The notes: a model not told the origin generated them from the sequence alone. A stretch of DNA of 64,000 nucleotides from Ga0077527 sp964433345 (GCA_964433345.1 CAYSQJ010000003.1:186001-250000); one strand, 5' to 3'. Positions 37,583-45,663 are shown, numbered from the stretch's first letter. Numbers and translations: made by a program.

Positions 37583-37683
37583 CAGGGGTGAGGGGTGAAG
37601 CGTTAGGGGTCAGGAGTGAGGAGTAAGTGCTAAGGCGAATGTCTCACTCCTTACTCCTCACTCCTGATCCCTTGCTCCTTACT
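37583..37683. repeat. Heptad-repeat hairpin between hslV and hslU
   Basis: Both arms consist of GAGTGAG / GAGTAAG-type heptads. An 18-bp stretch, TCAGGAGTGAGGAGTAAG (37610-37627), is exactly complementary to 37650-37667, and weaker pairing extends outward. The right arm carries the TAA stop codon of hslV. The structure could act as a transcript boundary between hslV and hslU. Confidence 0.8.
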
Positions 37684-38221
37684 CAAGTGTCTCAATAAGG
37701 TGTTGCTGGTTGGTATAGATGCAGAGATCGCCGGCAATCTCCAGCGATTTCTTGACGATGTCGGCCGGTGCGAGATCGGTGTTCTCGAGCAGCGCGCGCG
37801 CTGCGGACTGCGCATAGGCGCCGCCGCTGCCGATGGCGACCAAACCGTATTCCGGCTCCAGCACGTCGCCGTTGCCGGTGATCACCAGCGAATGTTCACG
37901 GTCGGCCACCGACAGCATGGCTTCAAGGCGGCGCAGCATGCGGTCAGTGCGCCAGTCCTTAGCCAGTTCCACTGCGGAGCGCATCAGGTTGCCCTGGTGT
38001 TTTTCCAGTTTCGACTCGAAGCGCTCAAACAAGGTGAAGGCATCGGCGGTGCCGCCGGCAAAACCGGCGAGGATGCGGTCCTGGTAGAGGCGGCGGATCT
38101 TGCGCGCGGTGGCCTTGACCACGATGTTGCCCAGGGTAACCTGGCCGTCGCCGCCGAGCGCCACGCGCTTGCCGCGTCGTACGGAAAGTATGGTCGTGCC
38201 GTGAAAAACAGTGTCTGCCAT
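37679..38221 (-). CDS. hslV: ATP-dependent protease peptidase subunit HslV
   Basis: The 180-residue proteasome-like peptidase of HslUV. The catalytic threonine pair is in HGTTILSVRRGKRVALGGDGQ at residues 9-10, so the first eight residues (MADTVFHG) must be a propeptide removed on maturation; E. coli HslV loses only Met. AGFAGGTADAFTLFERFE and AIGSGGAYAQSAARAL are conserved. The frame is open to 38308, but ATG 38221 matches the family N-terminus. It is the first gene of the hslVU pair. Confidence 0.95.
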   Translation of the reverse strand: MADTVFHGTTILSVRRGKRVALGGDGQVTLGNIVVKATARKIRRLYQDRILAGFAGGTADAFTLFERFESKLEKHQGNLMRSAVELAKDWRTDRMLRRLEAMLSVADREHSLVITGNGDVLEPEYGLVAIGSGGAYAQSAARALLENTDLAPADIVKKSLEIAGDLCIYTNQQHLIETLE

Positions 38222-38320
38222 GGAATGCAAGCTCTTGATTATTGAAGGAATGCAGCGGCGGGGATAAGACCTGCCTCTGTGATATGAGGGCGGCGGCCGC
38301 GGTTTCAACCCGGCCGCGGA

Positions 38321-39055
38321 TCAGGACTCCAGCCTGAACGATACCGGCACCCGCACCCAGGCTTCAATGGTTTCCGCACCGCGACGCGCCGGAACAAAGC
38401 GCCAGTCCTTCACCGCATCCAGCGCCGCGCGGTCGAGCGCACGCGAGCGGCTCGACTGGTCGACTTCGACTTTCAGCGGCGCACCGTCGCGACCGACCAG
38501 CACGCGCAGCAGCACCGTGCCCTCCTCGCCATTGCGCCGCGCACTCGCCGGGTAGGCCGGTGGCGGGTTGCGCAGGTAGGTCGCACTGAAGGCGGGTGGC
38601 GTGATCACCGGCGGCGCTTTCGCAATCGGCGGCGCTGGCGACGCGGGAGCTGTCGCCGCAGGAGACGGAGAAGACTCCACCGATGCGGGTGCAGCTGCGG
38701 ATGCAACCGGGCTTGCGGGTTCCGGCGCCGGGGCGACCGGCGGCGCCGCAGCTTCCTGCGCGATCACCGGCGTAGGCTTGCGCGGCGGCGGGGACGCGAC
38801 ACGCGGAGCCGGCGCAGGCGCAGCAGTCTTCGGCGGCGGCGCTGCAGCCGGCGGCTGGGGCGCCACCATCACCACATCCAGCATCGGCATCTCCGGCGCA
38901 GGCACCGGTACCGACACCCGCCATCCCGGCACCAAGACCAGCAGCAGTGCATGCGCGGCCACACTTGCCAGCAGGAAAATGACCAGCGTGCGCCGGGAAA
39001 TGCGAAGACGGTCGACCATAAGGATTGTGCTCAAGGGACGGGCATTATCCGGCAT
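38321..39055 (-). CDS. TonB family protein
   Basis: A protein of up to 244 residues with an N-terminal membrane helix (LVIFLLASVAAHALLLVLV), a long Pro/Ala-rich periplasmic spacer (about residues 60-165), and a C-terminal TonB domain (NPPPAYPASARRNGEEGTV, DWRFVPARRG). It would couple proton-motive force to outer membrane receptors, but no exbB or exbD lies in the window. A second ATG at 39019 (MVDRLRISRR) is about as likely a start as 39055. It lies upstream of hslV on the same strand and is divergent from yidD. Confidence 0.85.
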   Translation of the reverse strand: MPDNARPLSTILMVDRLRISRRTLVIFLLASVAAHALLLVLVPGWRVSVPVPAPEMPMLDVVMVAPQPPAAAPPPKTAAPAPAPRVASPPPRKPTPVIAQEAAAPPVAPAPEPASPVASAAAPASVESSPSPAATAPASPAPPIAKAPPVITPPAFSATYLRNPPPAYPASARRNGEEGTVLLRVLVGRDGAPLKVEVDQSSRSRALDRAALDAVKDWRFVPARRGAETIEAWVRVPVSFRLES

Positions 39056-39083
39056 CTGCGCAGGCCGTCACAAACCGCCGCGC

Positions 39084-39089
39084 TATACT
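39084..39089 (+). promoter_or_regulatory. -10 element of yidD
   Basis: TATACT is 11 bp upstream of the yidD ATG at 39101, so the leader would be only a few nucleotides. A clear -35 box was not found. Confidence 0.4.
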
Positions 39090-39100
39090 GGAATCGTCAT

Positions 39101-39331
39101 ATGAAAAAACTGCTGATCCTGCTGATCGACGCCTACCGCCTGCTGCTGTCGCCCTTCTTCGGCACGCAGTGCCGGTTCTGGCCAACCTGCTCGGCCTATG
39201 CGCGGGAGGCCATCGACACCCATGGCGCGATCAAGGGAACCTGGCTGACGATCCGGCGGCTGGGGAAATGTCATCCCTGGCATGAGGGGGGAATTGATAA
39301 CGTGCCACCGGCTCGGCCTGAAAAGCAATGA
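39101..39331 (+). CDS. yidD: Membrane protein insertion efficiency factor YidD
   Basis: A 76-residue YidD. LLLSPFFGTQCRFWPTCSAYA with its conserved cysteines and GTWLTIRRLGKCHPWHEGG define the family. YidD is an amphipathic inner-membrane protein that assists YidC-dependent insertion. It is normally found between rnpA and yidC; here none of these is nearby, and it stands between a divergent TonB gene and an accessory region. The frame is open further upstream, but ATG 39101 is the family start. Confidence 0.93.
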   Translation: MKKLLILLIDAYRLLLSPFFGTQCRFWPTCSAYAREAIDTHGAIKGTWLTIRRLGKCHPWHEGGIDNVPPARPEKQ

Positions 39332-39509
39332 CACTGCTTAGGCTGGATGGTGCCAGTTTTTCTGGAAATCGAATGCTATATACATACTTACCGCTGAGGG
39401 CCCAAGCAGATGATTCACAACATCTTTGTTCAGTGAATCACGCCGGATAGATGACGAAAGGCAGTAGATTGTCCTGGGAGTTTTTTACATCAAGTTAAAG
39501 TTGGGCCGT

Positions 39510-40145
39510 ATGAGCGAACGTCACTTTACTGTAGCGATTGAGCTTGCACGCAGTGCCGTTCACTGCAAATCATGCTTCGAGTCGTCTTTGCTCGAGAGAG
39601 CGGGCATTGCGCTCCCGCAGCCCTTTACGGTTGGGAAGCACTACAAGTCTGGCGGTATTGCGGTCGTGGGCATAAATCCTGGCGCGGCAATGGATGGGGG
39701 CTATAAAGAGGCACGAAAGCAGGCGCTTGAGCGCTTTGCCGGTGGAGAAGATGATGCTCTTGTCAGTTACTGGGACGCACTGGCTTCTGACGCAGAAAAC
39801 TTCTGGAATCCACGATACCTTGCTCGAATCCGCGCCCTTGGTCTGCATATTGATGAACTACTCGTTGGCAACGTAGCGTTGTGTGCAACAGCCAATAACA
39901 AGTATCCGAAAAGCATGCTGCGGAACTGTTGGTCACGTCATTCGCAACGGTTCTTGCAGGCGTTCGCTCCAGGCAAGGTCGTACTGATGGGTTCCAATGG
40001 CTTGATGGGTGACTTCCTGAACGCAATTCAGCAAGTGTCCCCCGGCGTTCGTGTTGAACGCATTGCCCACTATGCCCATCGAGAGGGTTATGCACACGAA
40101 AAAGCCGAGTGCGCGCGTATCCGCAAATTTCTTGAAGATACGTAG
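39510..40145 (+). CDS. Uracil-DNA glycosylase-like protein with putative Fe-S cysteines
   Basis: A 211-residue protein of the UDG fold. VVGINPGAAMDGG resembles motif 1 (G-x-N/D-P-G) of mismatch-type or family 4/5 glycosylases, and NVALCATANNKYPKSMLRNCW followed by APGKVVLMGSNG resembles the N-C ... P ... C ... lG segment of iron-sulfur UDGs. Cysteines at about 19, 22, 125 and 140 have the spacing of a 4Fe-4S cluster. A TTG three codons earlier (39501) is an alternative start. The gene is less GC-rich than its neighbours and is probably acquired. Glycosylase activity is inferred, not certain. Confidence 0.58.
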   Translation: MSERHFTVAIELARSAVHCKSCFESSLLERAGIALPQPFTVGKHYKSGGIAVVGINPGAAMDGGYKEARKQALERFAGGEDDALVSYWDALASDAENFWNPRYLARIRALGLHIDELLVGNVALCATANNKYPKSMLRNCWSRHSQRFLQAFAPGKVVLMGSNGLMGDFLNAIQQVSPGVRVERIAHYAHREGYAHEKAECARIRKFLEDT

Positions 40146-40232
40146 AGTGAAAATACGGTCCAAGCCCTTCATCGAAGGGATCCCCCCCAATACCGGCTTT
40201 GCTACTTTTTTGCCGCCACTCGCCTGGGCCGT

Positions 40233-40386
40233 TAATTACCAACCCGCAGCACCAACTCCTTCGTATACCCCCCTCCGGAAAATTCAGCGCCACCGGATGG
40301 TCCGCAGAGGCATGCAGCTAGCCCTCGATGCGCGCCTCCACCTCGGCGTCGGGCGCCGCGCCGGCGACGATTTTCTGGAACAGGTC
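40233..40386 (-). pseudogene. Decayed copy of the 3' end of rlmI
   Basis: On the minus strand this fragment encodes DLFQKIVAGAAPDAEVEARIEG, then a TAG in place of Trp, then LHA..., then ALNFPEG in another segment. It aligns over about 150 bp with the 3' end of the intact rlmI gene at 41119-41278 (DLFQKIVAGAALDAGVETRIEGW), roughly four bases in five identical. There is no upstream part of the gene and no start. It lies just before brnT, so brnTA is bracketed by two rlmI 3' ends. Confidence 0.85.
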
Positions 40387-40447
40387 AAATTGTTCGAGCA
40401 GTCGGACGGCCTGTTGCAAGAGCCTGTTTCCGTAGCTACAATAACCA

Positions 40448-40723
40448 ATGGCAGTCACCTTCGATCCGAAGAAGCGCGCGGCTACGCTTGCTGAACGCGG
40501 TCTCGATTTCAAGGACGCCGAACTGGTGTTCGACGGGACGACTTTTGAAGTCGAGGACAGACGAAAAGACTACGGCGAAACCCGGATCATCTGCTTCGGT
40601 GTGCTGCGTGGACGGATCGTTGTGGTGGGCTATGTACCGCGTGGCGCGGATCGCCACGTCTTCAGCATGAGGAAAGCAAATGACCGCGAAAAAGCGCGTC
40701 TCGCGACGCACCTTGGGCTCTGA
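40448..40723 (+). CDS. brnT: BrnT family type II toxin
   Basis: A 91-residue BrnT-type RNase toxin (RelE-like fold). FDPKKRAATLAERGLDFKDAELVF, the central RRKDYGETRI and VVGYVPRGADRHVFSMRKANDREK match the family and carry the basic and acidic residues of its active site. It precedes and overlaps brnA by 44 nt, the normal toxin-first order of BrnTA. Both genes lie between two copies of the rlmI 3' end, which marks them as accessory. The start is ATG 40448 after the sequence CTACAATAACCA. Confidence 0.9.
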   Translation: MAVTFDPKKRAATLAERGLDFKDAELVFDGTTFEVEDRRKDYGETRIICFGVLRGRIVVVGYVPRGADRHVFSMRKANDREKARLATHLGL

Positions 40724-40961
40724 CCTGAAGCGCGTGGACGCCCACGTCATTCAGCGGCACGAGTACGACGAACTGCCGGAATTGACAGATGACATGCTTG
40801 CCCGGGGCAAGGTCAACAAGGGAGGGCGTCCGCGATCTGCCAATCCAAGGAAACTGATATCCATCCGCCTGCCCGAGAGCGTCATCGAGCGCTGGCGCGC
40901 GACAGGACCGGGCTGGCAGACGCGCATGGCAGACCGGCTGGCCAAGACACAGCCGAAGTAG
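40680..40961 (+). CDS. brnA: BrnA family antitoxin
   Basis: A 93-residue antitoxin. The N-terminal half (YDELPELTDDMLARGKV) binds the toxin, and the C-terminal GRPRSANPRKLISIRLPESVIERWRATGPGWQ is the ribbon-helix-helix DNA-binding domain of BrnA (DUF4415), shown here in part. BrnA neutralises BrnT and represses the operon. The start ATG 40680 lies inside brnT. About 90 bp further on is a common CCCTCACCCC hairpin repeat, then the rlmI stop. Confidence 0.9.
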   Translation: MTAKKRVSRRTLGSDLKRVDAHVIQRHEYDELPELTDDMLARGKVNKGGRPRSANPRKLISIRLPESVIERWRATGPGWQTRMADRLAKTQPK

Positions 40962-41048
40962 GATCTGACCACACAGCACTCCGCCGGATGCACGCGAAAA
41001 CAGTGTGCGCAGGTATGTAAGAGCGCGTAACAAAATGACCTTTGGGAA

Positions 41049-41094
41049 GCCCCTCACCCCAACCCTCTCCCCGCAAGCGGGGAGAGGGAGAACC
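41049..41094. repeat. CCCCTCACCCC...CTCTCCCCGC hairpin repeat
   Basis: CCCTCTCCCCGC (41063-41074) faces GCGGGGAGAGGG (41077-41088), preceded by CCCCTCACCCCAA. This is a widespread intergenic hairpin repeat of proteobacterial genomes. It lies between the convergent brnA and rlmI genes and could terminate both. Confidence 0.75.
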
Positions 41095-41118
41095 TCATTT
41101 AGATACGCGTTCTAAGCG

Positions 41119-42288
41119 TTAAACCCCAACGCGCAGCAACAATCCCTTCAAATACTCCCCCTCCGGAAAATTCAACGCCACCGGGTGGTCGGCTGACGCA
41201 TGCAGCCAGCCCTCGATGCGTGTTTCCACCCCGGCATCCAGCGCCGCGCCAGCAACGATTTTCTGGAACAGGTCGGGACTGACGCCGCCGGAACAGGAAT
41301 AGGTCATCAGCCGGCCGCCCGGATTGAGCAGCCGGAAACCGAGCAGATTGATGTCCTTGTAGGCGCGCGCGGCCTTTTCGGCATGGGCCGCGGTGGGCGC
41401 GAATTTCGGCGGGTCGAGCACGATCAGGTCGAACTTGCGGCCGGCATCGCGGAATTTACGCAGGGCCTGGAATACGTCGGCTTCGATCCATTCGGATTCC
41501 GGCAGGTCGTTGAGGGCGGCATTGGCCTTTGCCGCGGCCAGCGCCGGGCCGGAGCTGTCGATCGCGGTGACCGACTTTGCGCCGCCGGCCAGCGCGTTCA
41601 GCGCGAAGCCGCCGCAGTAGCAGAAACAGTCGAGCACGGTTTTGTCCTTCGCCAGCCCGCGCAGCAGCAGGCGGTTGTCGCGCTGGTCGAGGTAAAAACC
41701 GGTCTTGTGGCCCTGCTCCGCATCGACCGCGAACTCGAGGCCGTGTTCGCGCACCGACAGCGGGCCCGCCGCAGGTTCGCCGCGCAGCAGGCCGGACTGC
41801 GGCGGCAGACCTTCCAGTTCGCGCACGTCGGCCTCGGAACGTTCGATCAAGCGCGCGACGCCGGGCAGCGCCGCCAGCGCGTCGGCGATCGCGCCGCGCC
41901 AGCGTTCGGCGCCGGCGCTGAGCAGCTGCACCACCACGGTGTCGCCGTAACGGTCGGCGACAACACCGGGCAGGCCGTCGGATTCGCCGTGCACCAGACG
42001 CGCGCCTTCGCCGGCGGAGACACTGCGCGCCGCAGCCGCGCGCGCGACGCGTTGCGCAAAAAATGCGGCGTCGATGTCGCACGCGGTCCAGGACCAGACG
42101 CGGGCGCGGATCTGCGATTCCGGGCTGTACGCGGCGACCGCGAGGAAGGCGCCGTCGGCGGAGCGCACTTCGACGCTGTCGCCGAGCTGGGGCTTGCCTT
42201 CGACTTTCGCGATGGCGCCGGAGAATATCCAGGGATGCCGGCGCTTCAGTGATTTCTCGCGGCCGGGTTTGAGAACCAATCGATGCAT
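41119..42288 (-). CDS. rlmI: 23S rRNA m5C1962 methyltransferase RlmI
   Basis: The 389-residue enzyme has an N-terminal PUA domain (VLKPGREKSLKRRHPWIFSGAI), a short EEHEE domain and a Rossmann methyltransferase domain with DCFCYCGGFALNAL (SAM loop), LIVLDPPKFAPT (motif IV) and MTYSCSGG with the catalytic cysteine. It methylates C1962 of 23S rRNA in E. coli. The ATG at 42288 overlaps the xerC stop (TAATG). Its 3' end is partly duplicated at 40233-40386, so the locus has been an insertion or recombination site. Confidence 0.92.
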   Translation of the reverse strand: MHRLVLKPGREKSLKRRHPWIFSGAIAKVEGKPQLGDSVEVRSADGAFLAVAAYSPESQIRARVWSWTACDIDAAFFAQRVARAAAARSVSAGEGARLVHGESDGLPGVVADRYGDTVVVQLLSAGAERWRGAIADALAALPGVARLIERSEADVRELEGLPPQSGLLRGEPAAGPLSVREHGLEFAVDAEQGHKTGFYLDQRDNRLLLRGLAKDKTVLDCFCYCGGFALNALAGGAKSVTAIDSSGPALAAAKANAALNDLPESEWIEADVFQALRKFRDAGRKFDLIVLDPPKFAPTAAHAEKAARAYKDINLLGFRLLNPGGRLMTYSCSGGVSPDLFQKIVAGAALDAGVETRIEGWLHASADHPVALNFPEGEYLKGLLLRVGV

Positions 42289-43232
42289 TACTGTTTTTCT
42301 TTTTTCTTTGCGCGGGGATGCGCGGCGTCGTAAATTTTGGCGAGGTGTTGGAAGTCCAACTGCGTATACACCTGCGTCGTCGAAATGCTGGCATGGCCCA
42401 GCATTTCCTGCACCGCACGCAGGTCGCTGCTCGACTGCAGCACATGCGAGGCGAAGGAGTGGCGCAGCATGTGCGGGTGGACGCGGGCGGCGATGCCCTG
42501 CTGCTGGGCGCGGGCCTGCACGCAGGTCTGCACCGCGCGCGGGCCCAGGCGCCGGCCCTTGGGGTTGACGAACAGCGCGCCGGCTTCGGCCTGGGGCAGC
42601 GTCGCGCGCTGCGCGAGCCAGGCCTGCAGCGCCTGCACGGCATGGCTGCCGACCGGGACGATGCGCGTCTTGTTGCCCTTGCCGGTGACCCGTACCGTGG
42701 CCTCCTTGAAATCGATGTCCTCCGGCGCGAGTCCGGTCAGCTCCGACAGGCGCAGGCCCGAGGAATAGAACAGCTCGAGGATCGCGCGGTCGCGCACGGC
42801 CAGCGCGTCACCGTCACCGAGCTCCACCAGCTGCCGCGCCTCGTCGGGCGACAGCGCATGCGGCAGGCGCTTCGCGCTTTTCGGGGCACGGATGCCGATG
42901 CAGGGATTCTGCGCGACGCCGTGGTCGCGGGCGAGGTAGTGGTAGAAACCGCGCCAGGCCGAGAGCATGCGCGCGAGGCTGCGGCCGTCGAGTCCGCGGC
43001 CGTGCAGCTGGGCGATGCCGCGGCGGATGTCGTGCGCAGTGAGTTGCGCCGGCGGCCGGTCGGCGGCGTAACGCAGCAGTGCCTCGACGTCGCGGCGGTA
43101 GTTTTTCGCGGTATGCGCCGACAGCCGGCGCTCGTGGGTCAGGTGGCGGATGTAGCCGGCTAGCTGTGCGGCGGAAGCCGGGAGTATCGGCGCAGCGGGC
43201 GTTTCGGGGGATTTTCGCCCGCGGGCGGTCAC
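42288..43232 (-). CDS. xerC: Site-specific tyrosine recombinase XerC
   Basis: A 314-residue tyrosine recombinase that resolves chromosome dimers at dif with XerD. The N-terminal SAM-like domain (YIRHLTHERRLSAHTAKNY) is followed by the catalytic domain with SSGLRLSEL (Arg), GKGNKTR (Lys), HMLRHSFASH (His-x-x-Arg), LGHASISTTQVYTQLD (His and nucleophile Tyr). The frame is open to 43526, but that part overlaps DUF484; the GTG at 43232 overlaps the DUF484 stop as GTGA and gives normal XerC length. The order dapF-DUF484-xerC is conserved in proteobacteria, so this is the housekeeping enzyme rather than an island integrase. Confidence 0.95.
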   Translation of the reverse strand: MTARGRKSPETPAAPILPASAAQLAGYIRHLTHERRLSAHTAKNYRRDVEALLRYAADRPPAQLTAHDIRRGIAQLHGRGLDGRSLARMLSAWRGFYHYLARDHGVAQNPCIGIRAPKSAKRLPHALSPDEARQLVELGDGDALAVRDRAILELFYSSGLRLSELTGLAPEDIDFKEATVRVTGKGNKTRIVPVGSHAVQALQAWLAQRATLPQAEAGALFVNPKGRRLGPRAVQTCVQARAQQQGIAARVHPHMLRHSFASHVLQSSSDLRAVQEMLGHASISTTQVYTQLDFQHLAKIYDAAHPRAKKKEKQ

Positions 43233-43864
43233 GCCGGTTCCAGCTCGCGCCGCAGGCAGGCGGAGATGATTTCGCCGATGCGCGTCAGATAGAGGGTGCC
43301 CATCTCGGGATAGAAACGCTGCGCATCCTCGCTCGCCAGCGCGAGCAGGCCGTAGCTGCCGGCGTTGCCCAGCGCAACGTAGGCATACGATTTCAGCAGC
43401 GGCGCCGCCTCGCCGAAAAATGCCGCGGTATCGGCCATCGCCAGCGGGCCGCAATGCGGATGCACCAGACTGGCGGCAAAGGCGCGCGTCGCTTCGGACA
43501 CGCCGTCGTCGGCCGCGGGATGCCACAGTTTCAGCGCAACATGGGGCACCGCGAAATCCTCGCGCAAGTTGAAATCGACGGCATGACGCAGTGCGGCCAT
43601 GCCGCGCGCGCCGATCAGCGCGAGGACGAGGCGGTGCACCTTTTCGCCGATGATGTCGTTTTCCTCGCCGAACTGGATCATCTCGGAGAGCTTGCCCTCG
43701 AGCTGCTTGCCGCGCTCGCGCAGCGTCAGGATCTGCCTCTCGCTGATCGAAATCGCGCGCCCGCCGTGGGGATGCGGAATGAACACGTCGGCGACGACCT
43801 CCGCGTAATGCTCGAAAAACTCGGGGTGTTCCTTCAGGTACGCGGCAACGTCGTCGGGCTTCAT
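43229..43864 (-). CDS. DUF484 family protein
   Basis: A 211-residue protein of the DUF484 family, a GAF-like fold of unknown function that is almost always encoded between dapF and xerC. MKPDDVAAYLKEHPEFFEHYAEVV is the conserved helical start, and ISISERQILTLRERGKQLE is a coiled-coil linker. The second of two adjacent ATGs (43864) has AAGGA at good spacing and is chosen. The 3' end overlaps xerC by 4 nt. Confidence 0.88.
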   Translation of the reverse strand: MKPDDVAAYLKEHPEFFEHYAEVVADVFIPHPHGGRAISISERQILTLRERGKQLEGKLSEMIQFGEENDIIGEKVHRLVLALIGARGMAALRHAVDFNLREDFAVPHVALKLWHPAADDGVSEATRAFAASLVHPHCGPLAMADTAAFFGEAAPLLKSYAYVALGNAGSYGLLALASEDAQRFYPEMGTLYLTRIGEIISACLRRELEPA

Positions 43865-43896
43865 CATGTTCCTTGCAGTTCGTTCGATGTTGTTGT

Positions 43897-44736
43897 TCAG
43901 TCGGGCAGTTCGATGGCGCCGTCGAACACGGTCACCGCGGGTCCGGTCATCAGCATCGGCTGGCCTGCGCCGGACCATACTATAACGAGGTCGCCGCCGC
44001 GCGTCGAAACCCTGACCCGTGCATCGAGCAGGCCGCGCTCGATGCCGGCCACCACCGCGGCGCAGGCACCCGTGCCGCAGGCCAGCGTTTCGCCGGCGCC
44101 GCGCTCGTAGACGCGCAGCCGGATGTGGCCGCGGTCGACGACCTGCATGAAGCCGGCATTGACCCGCTGCCGAAACAGCGGATGGGCTTCGATCAGCGGG
44201 CCTTGGGTCGTCACCGGCGCAGAGTCGACATCGTCCACCACCTGCACCGCATGTGGATTGCCCATTGATAAAGCATTGATTTTAATGACATTTTTGTCAA
44301 CGACCAGATCATACAAGGCTTGCCGCGCCGGGGCCGAAAACGGGATCTTCGCCGGCTCGAACTCGGGCACGCCCATGTCCACGGTAACCTGGCCATCGCT
44401 TTCGAGGCGCGGCTCGATGACGCCGGCCAGCGTGCCGACACGAATGACTGTCTTGCCGGTCAGCCCGCGCTCGTGCACATAACGCACGAAACAGCGCGCG
44501 CCATTGCCGCACTGCTCCACCTCGCCACCGTCGGCGTTGAAAATGCGGTAATAAAAATCGGTGTCCGCGCTGCGCGCGGGCTCGACCATCAGCAGCTGGT
44601 CGCAACCGACGCCGAAATGGCGGTCGGCGATGAAACGCAGCTGGGCCGGTGTCAGCACCACCGGCGAGCGCGTGGCATCGACGACGACGAAGTCATTGCC
44701 GAGGCCCTGCATTTTGGTGAATTCGAGACGCTTCAT
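43897..44736 (-). CDS. dapF: Diaminopimelate epimerase
   Basis: The 279-residue enzyme converts LL- to meso-diaminopimelate for lysine and peptidoglycan. The two catalytic cysteines are in QCGNGARCFVRY and ETLACGTGACA. KMQGLGNDFVVVDA is the conserved N-terminus. An AT-rich patch (44266-44300) encodes KNVIKINALSMGNPH with codons that are rare elsewhere in the gene and resembles a patch in gatA. It heads the dapF-DUF484-xerC-rlmI operon. Confidence 0.96.
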   Translation of the reverse strand: MKRLEFTKMQGLGNDFVVVDATRSPVVLTPAQLRFIADRHFGVGCDQLLMVEPARSADTDFYYRIFNADGGEVEQCGNGARCFVRYVHERGLTGKTVIRVGTLAGVIEPRLESDGQVTVDMGVPEFEPAKIPFSAPARQALYDLVVDKNVIKINALSMGNPHAVQVVDDVDSAPVTTQGPLIEAHPLFRQRVNAGFMQVVDRGHIRLRVYERGAGETLACGTGACAAVVAGIERGLLDARVRVSTRGGDLVIVWSGAGQPMLMTGPAVTVFDGAIELPD

Positions 44737-44746
44737 TTGAATCCCG

Positions 44747-45166
44747 TTACCTGCAGTAATCCCGGTAGTCGCGATAGATGCAGCGGTCCATGATCACCGT
44801 CATGCCGCCCGCCTGCGCGCGCAGCGCCGCCGGCTCGTTGACGATGCCCTCCTGGATCCAGATCGCCTTCAGGCCCCGCGCGAGGCATTCGTCGACCACG
44901 CCGTCGATGAACTCGGCGCTGCGGAACACGTCGACGAGGTCGACCGGCTCCGGGATGTCCTTCAGCGCGGGATAAACCTTCTCGCCGAGAATCTCTTTTG
45001 CCGCCGGATGCACCGGGATCACGCGGAAACCGAATTCCTGCATCGACTTCGAGACGCCGTAACTCGGCCGCGAGGCATTCGGCGACAGGCCGACCACGGC
45101 AATGGTCCTGACCTTCTTCAGCAGCTCACAGCGTGCCTGCGCGTCGGGGTTCTCGAACATGTTCAA
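44747..45166 (-). CDS. CoA-binding domain protein (YccU family)
   Basis: A 139-residue single Rossmann domain of the CoA_binding_2/YccU type. TIAVVGLSPNASRPSYGVSKSMQ is the nucleotide loop, VDLVDVFRSAEFIDGVV and AIWIQEGIVNEPA follow. These proteins bind CoA or a related nucleotide; no reaction is known. Its start overlaps the stop of the upstream acetyltransferase gene by 4 nt (ATGA). It lies 10 bp upstream of dapF on the same strand and may belong to that operon. Confidence 0.88.
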   Translation of the reverse strand: MNMFENPDAQARCELLKKVRTIAVVGLSPNASRPSYGVSKSMQEFGFRVIPVHPAAKEILGEKVYPALKDIPEPVDLVDVFRSAEFIDGVVDECLARGLKAIWIQEGIVNEPAALRAQAGGMTVIMDRCIYRDYRDYCR

Positions 45167-45663
45167 ACCTTTTTAGCCATCACGTAATCATCCATCACGA
45201 AGCCGCCGCCGATGTCCTTGACCGCCGCTTCGCGCACCGTGAAACCATGCTTGCGGTAGGCGGCGATCGCCTTCGTGTTGTTGCGGTTCACCGCCAGCTC
45301 CAGTTCGCGGCAGCCCTCGCGCCGTGCCAGGGTTTCCGCATGTGCGACCAGCCGACCGCCGCAACCGCGGCGCTGTGCCGCCGGATGCACGTAGAGCTTG
45401 TCGATCTTCAGCGCGGCATCGCCTTCCTTCTGCAGTGCCATGTAGGCCACGAGTTCGCCATTCACGCGCAGCACGAACCACCACAGATCCGCCTGCGACA
45501 GCTCGGCGCGGATCACCGCCGGATCGTAGCGCTGCGCCAGCATGTATTCTATCTGCGCAGTGCTGATGATGCCCGGGTAATGCGCATGCCAGATCATGCG
45601 CGCCAGCGCGGCCACTGCCTCCACGTCGCCCTCGGCCAGCGGCGCGATCCCATCTCCTGTCAT
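45163..45663 (-). CDS. GNAT family N-acetyltransferase
   Basis: A 166-residue GCN5-related acetyltransferase. LKIDKLYVHPAAQRRGCGGRLVAHAE is motif A with the acetyl-CoA pyrophosphate loop (Q-R-R-G-C-G-G), and ELELAVNRNNTKAIAAYRKHGF is motif B. The acceptor substrate is unknown. It overlaps the CoA-binding gene by 4 nt, and the pair may form a small functional unit. A repeat element lies directly upstream of its start. Confidence 0.88.
   Translation of the reverse strand: MTGDGIAPLAEGDVEAVAALARMIWHAHYPGIISTAQIEYMLAQRYDPAVIRAELSQADLWWFVLRVNGELVAYMALQKEGDAALKIDKLYVHPAAQRRGCGGRLVAHAETLARREGCRELELAVNRNNTKAIAAYRKHGFTVREAAVKDIGGGFVMDDYVMAKKV

Noticed and set aside
42288..43526. XerC as a mobile-element integrase
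   Set aside because: The conserved dapF-DUF484-xerC order and full catalytic set show the housekeeping enzyme.
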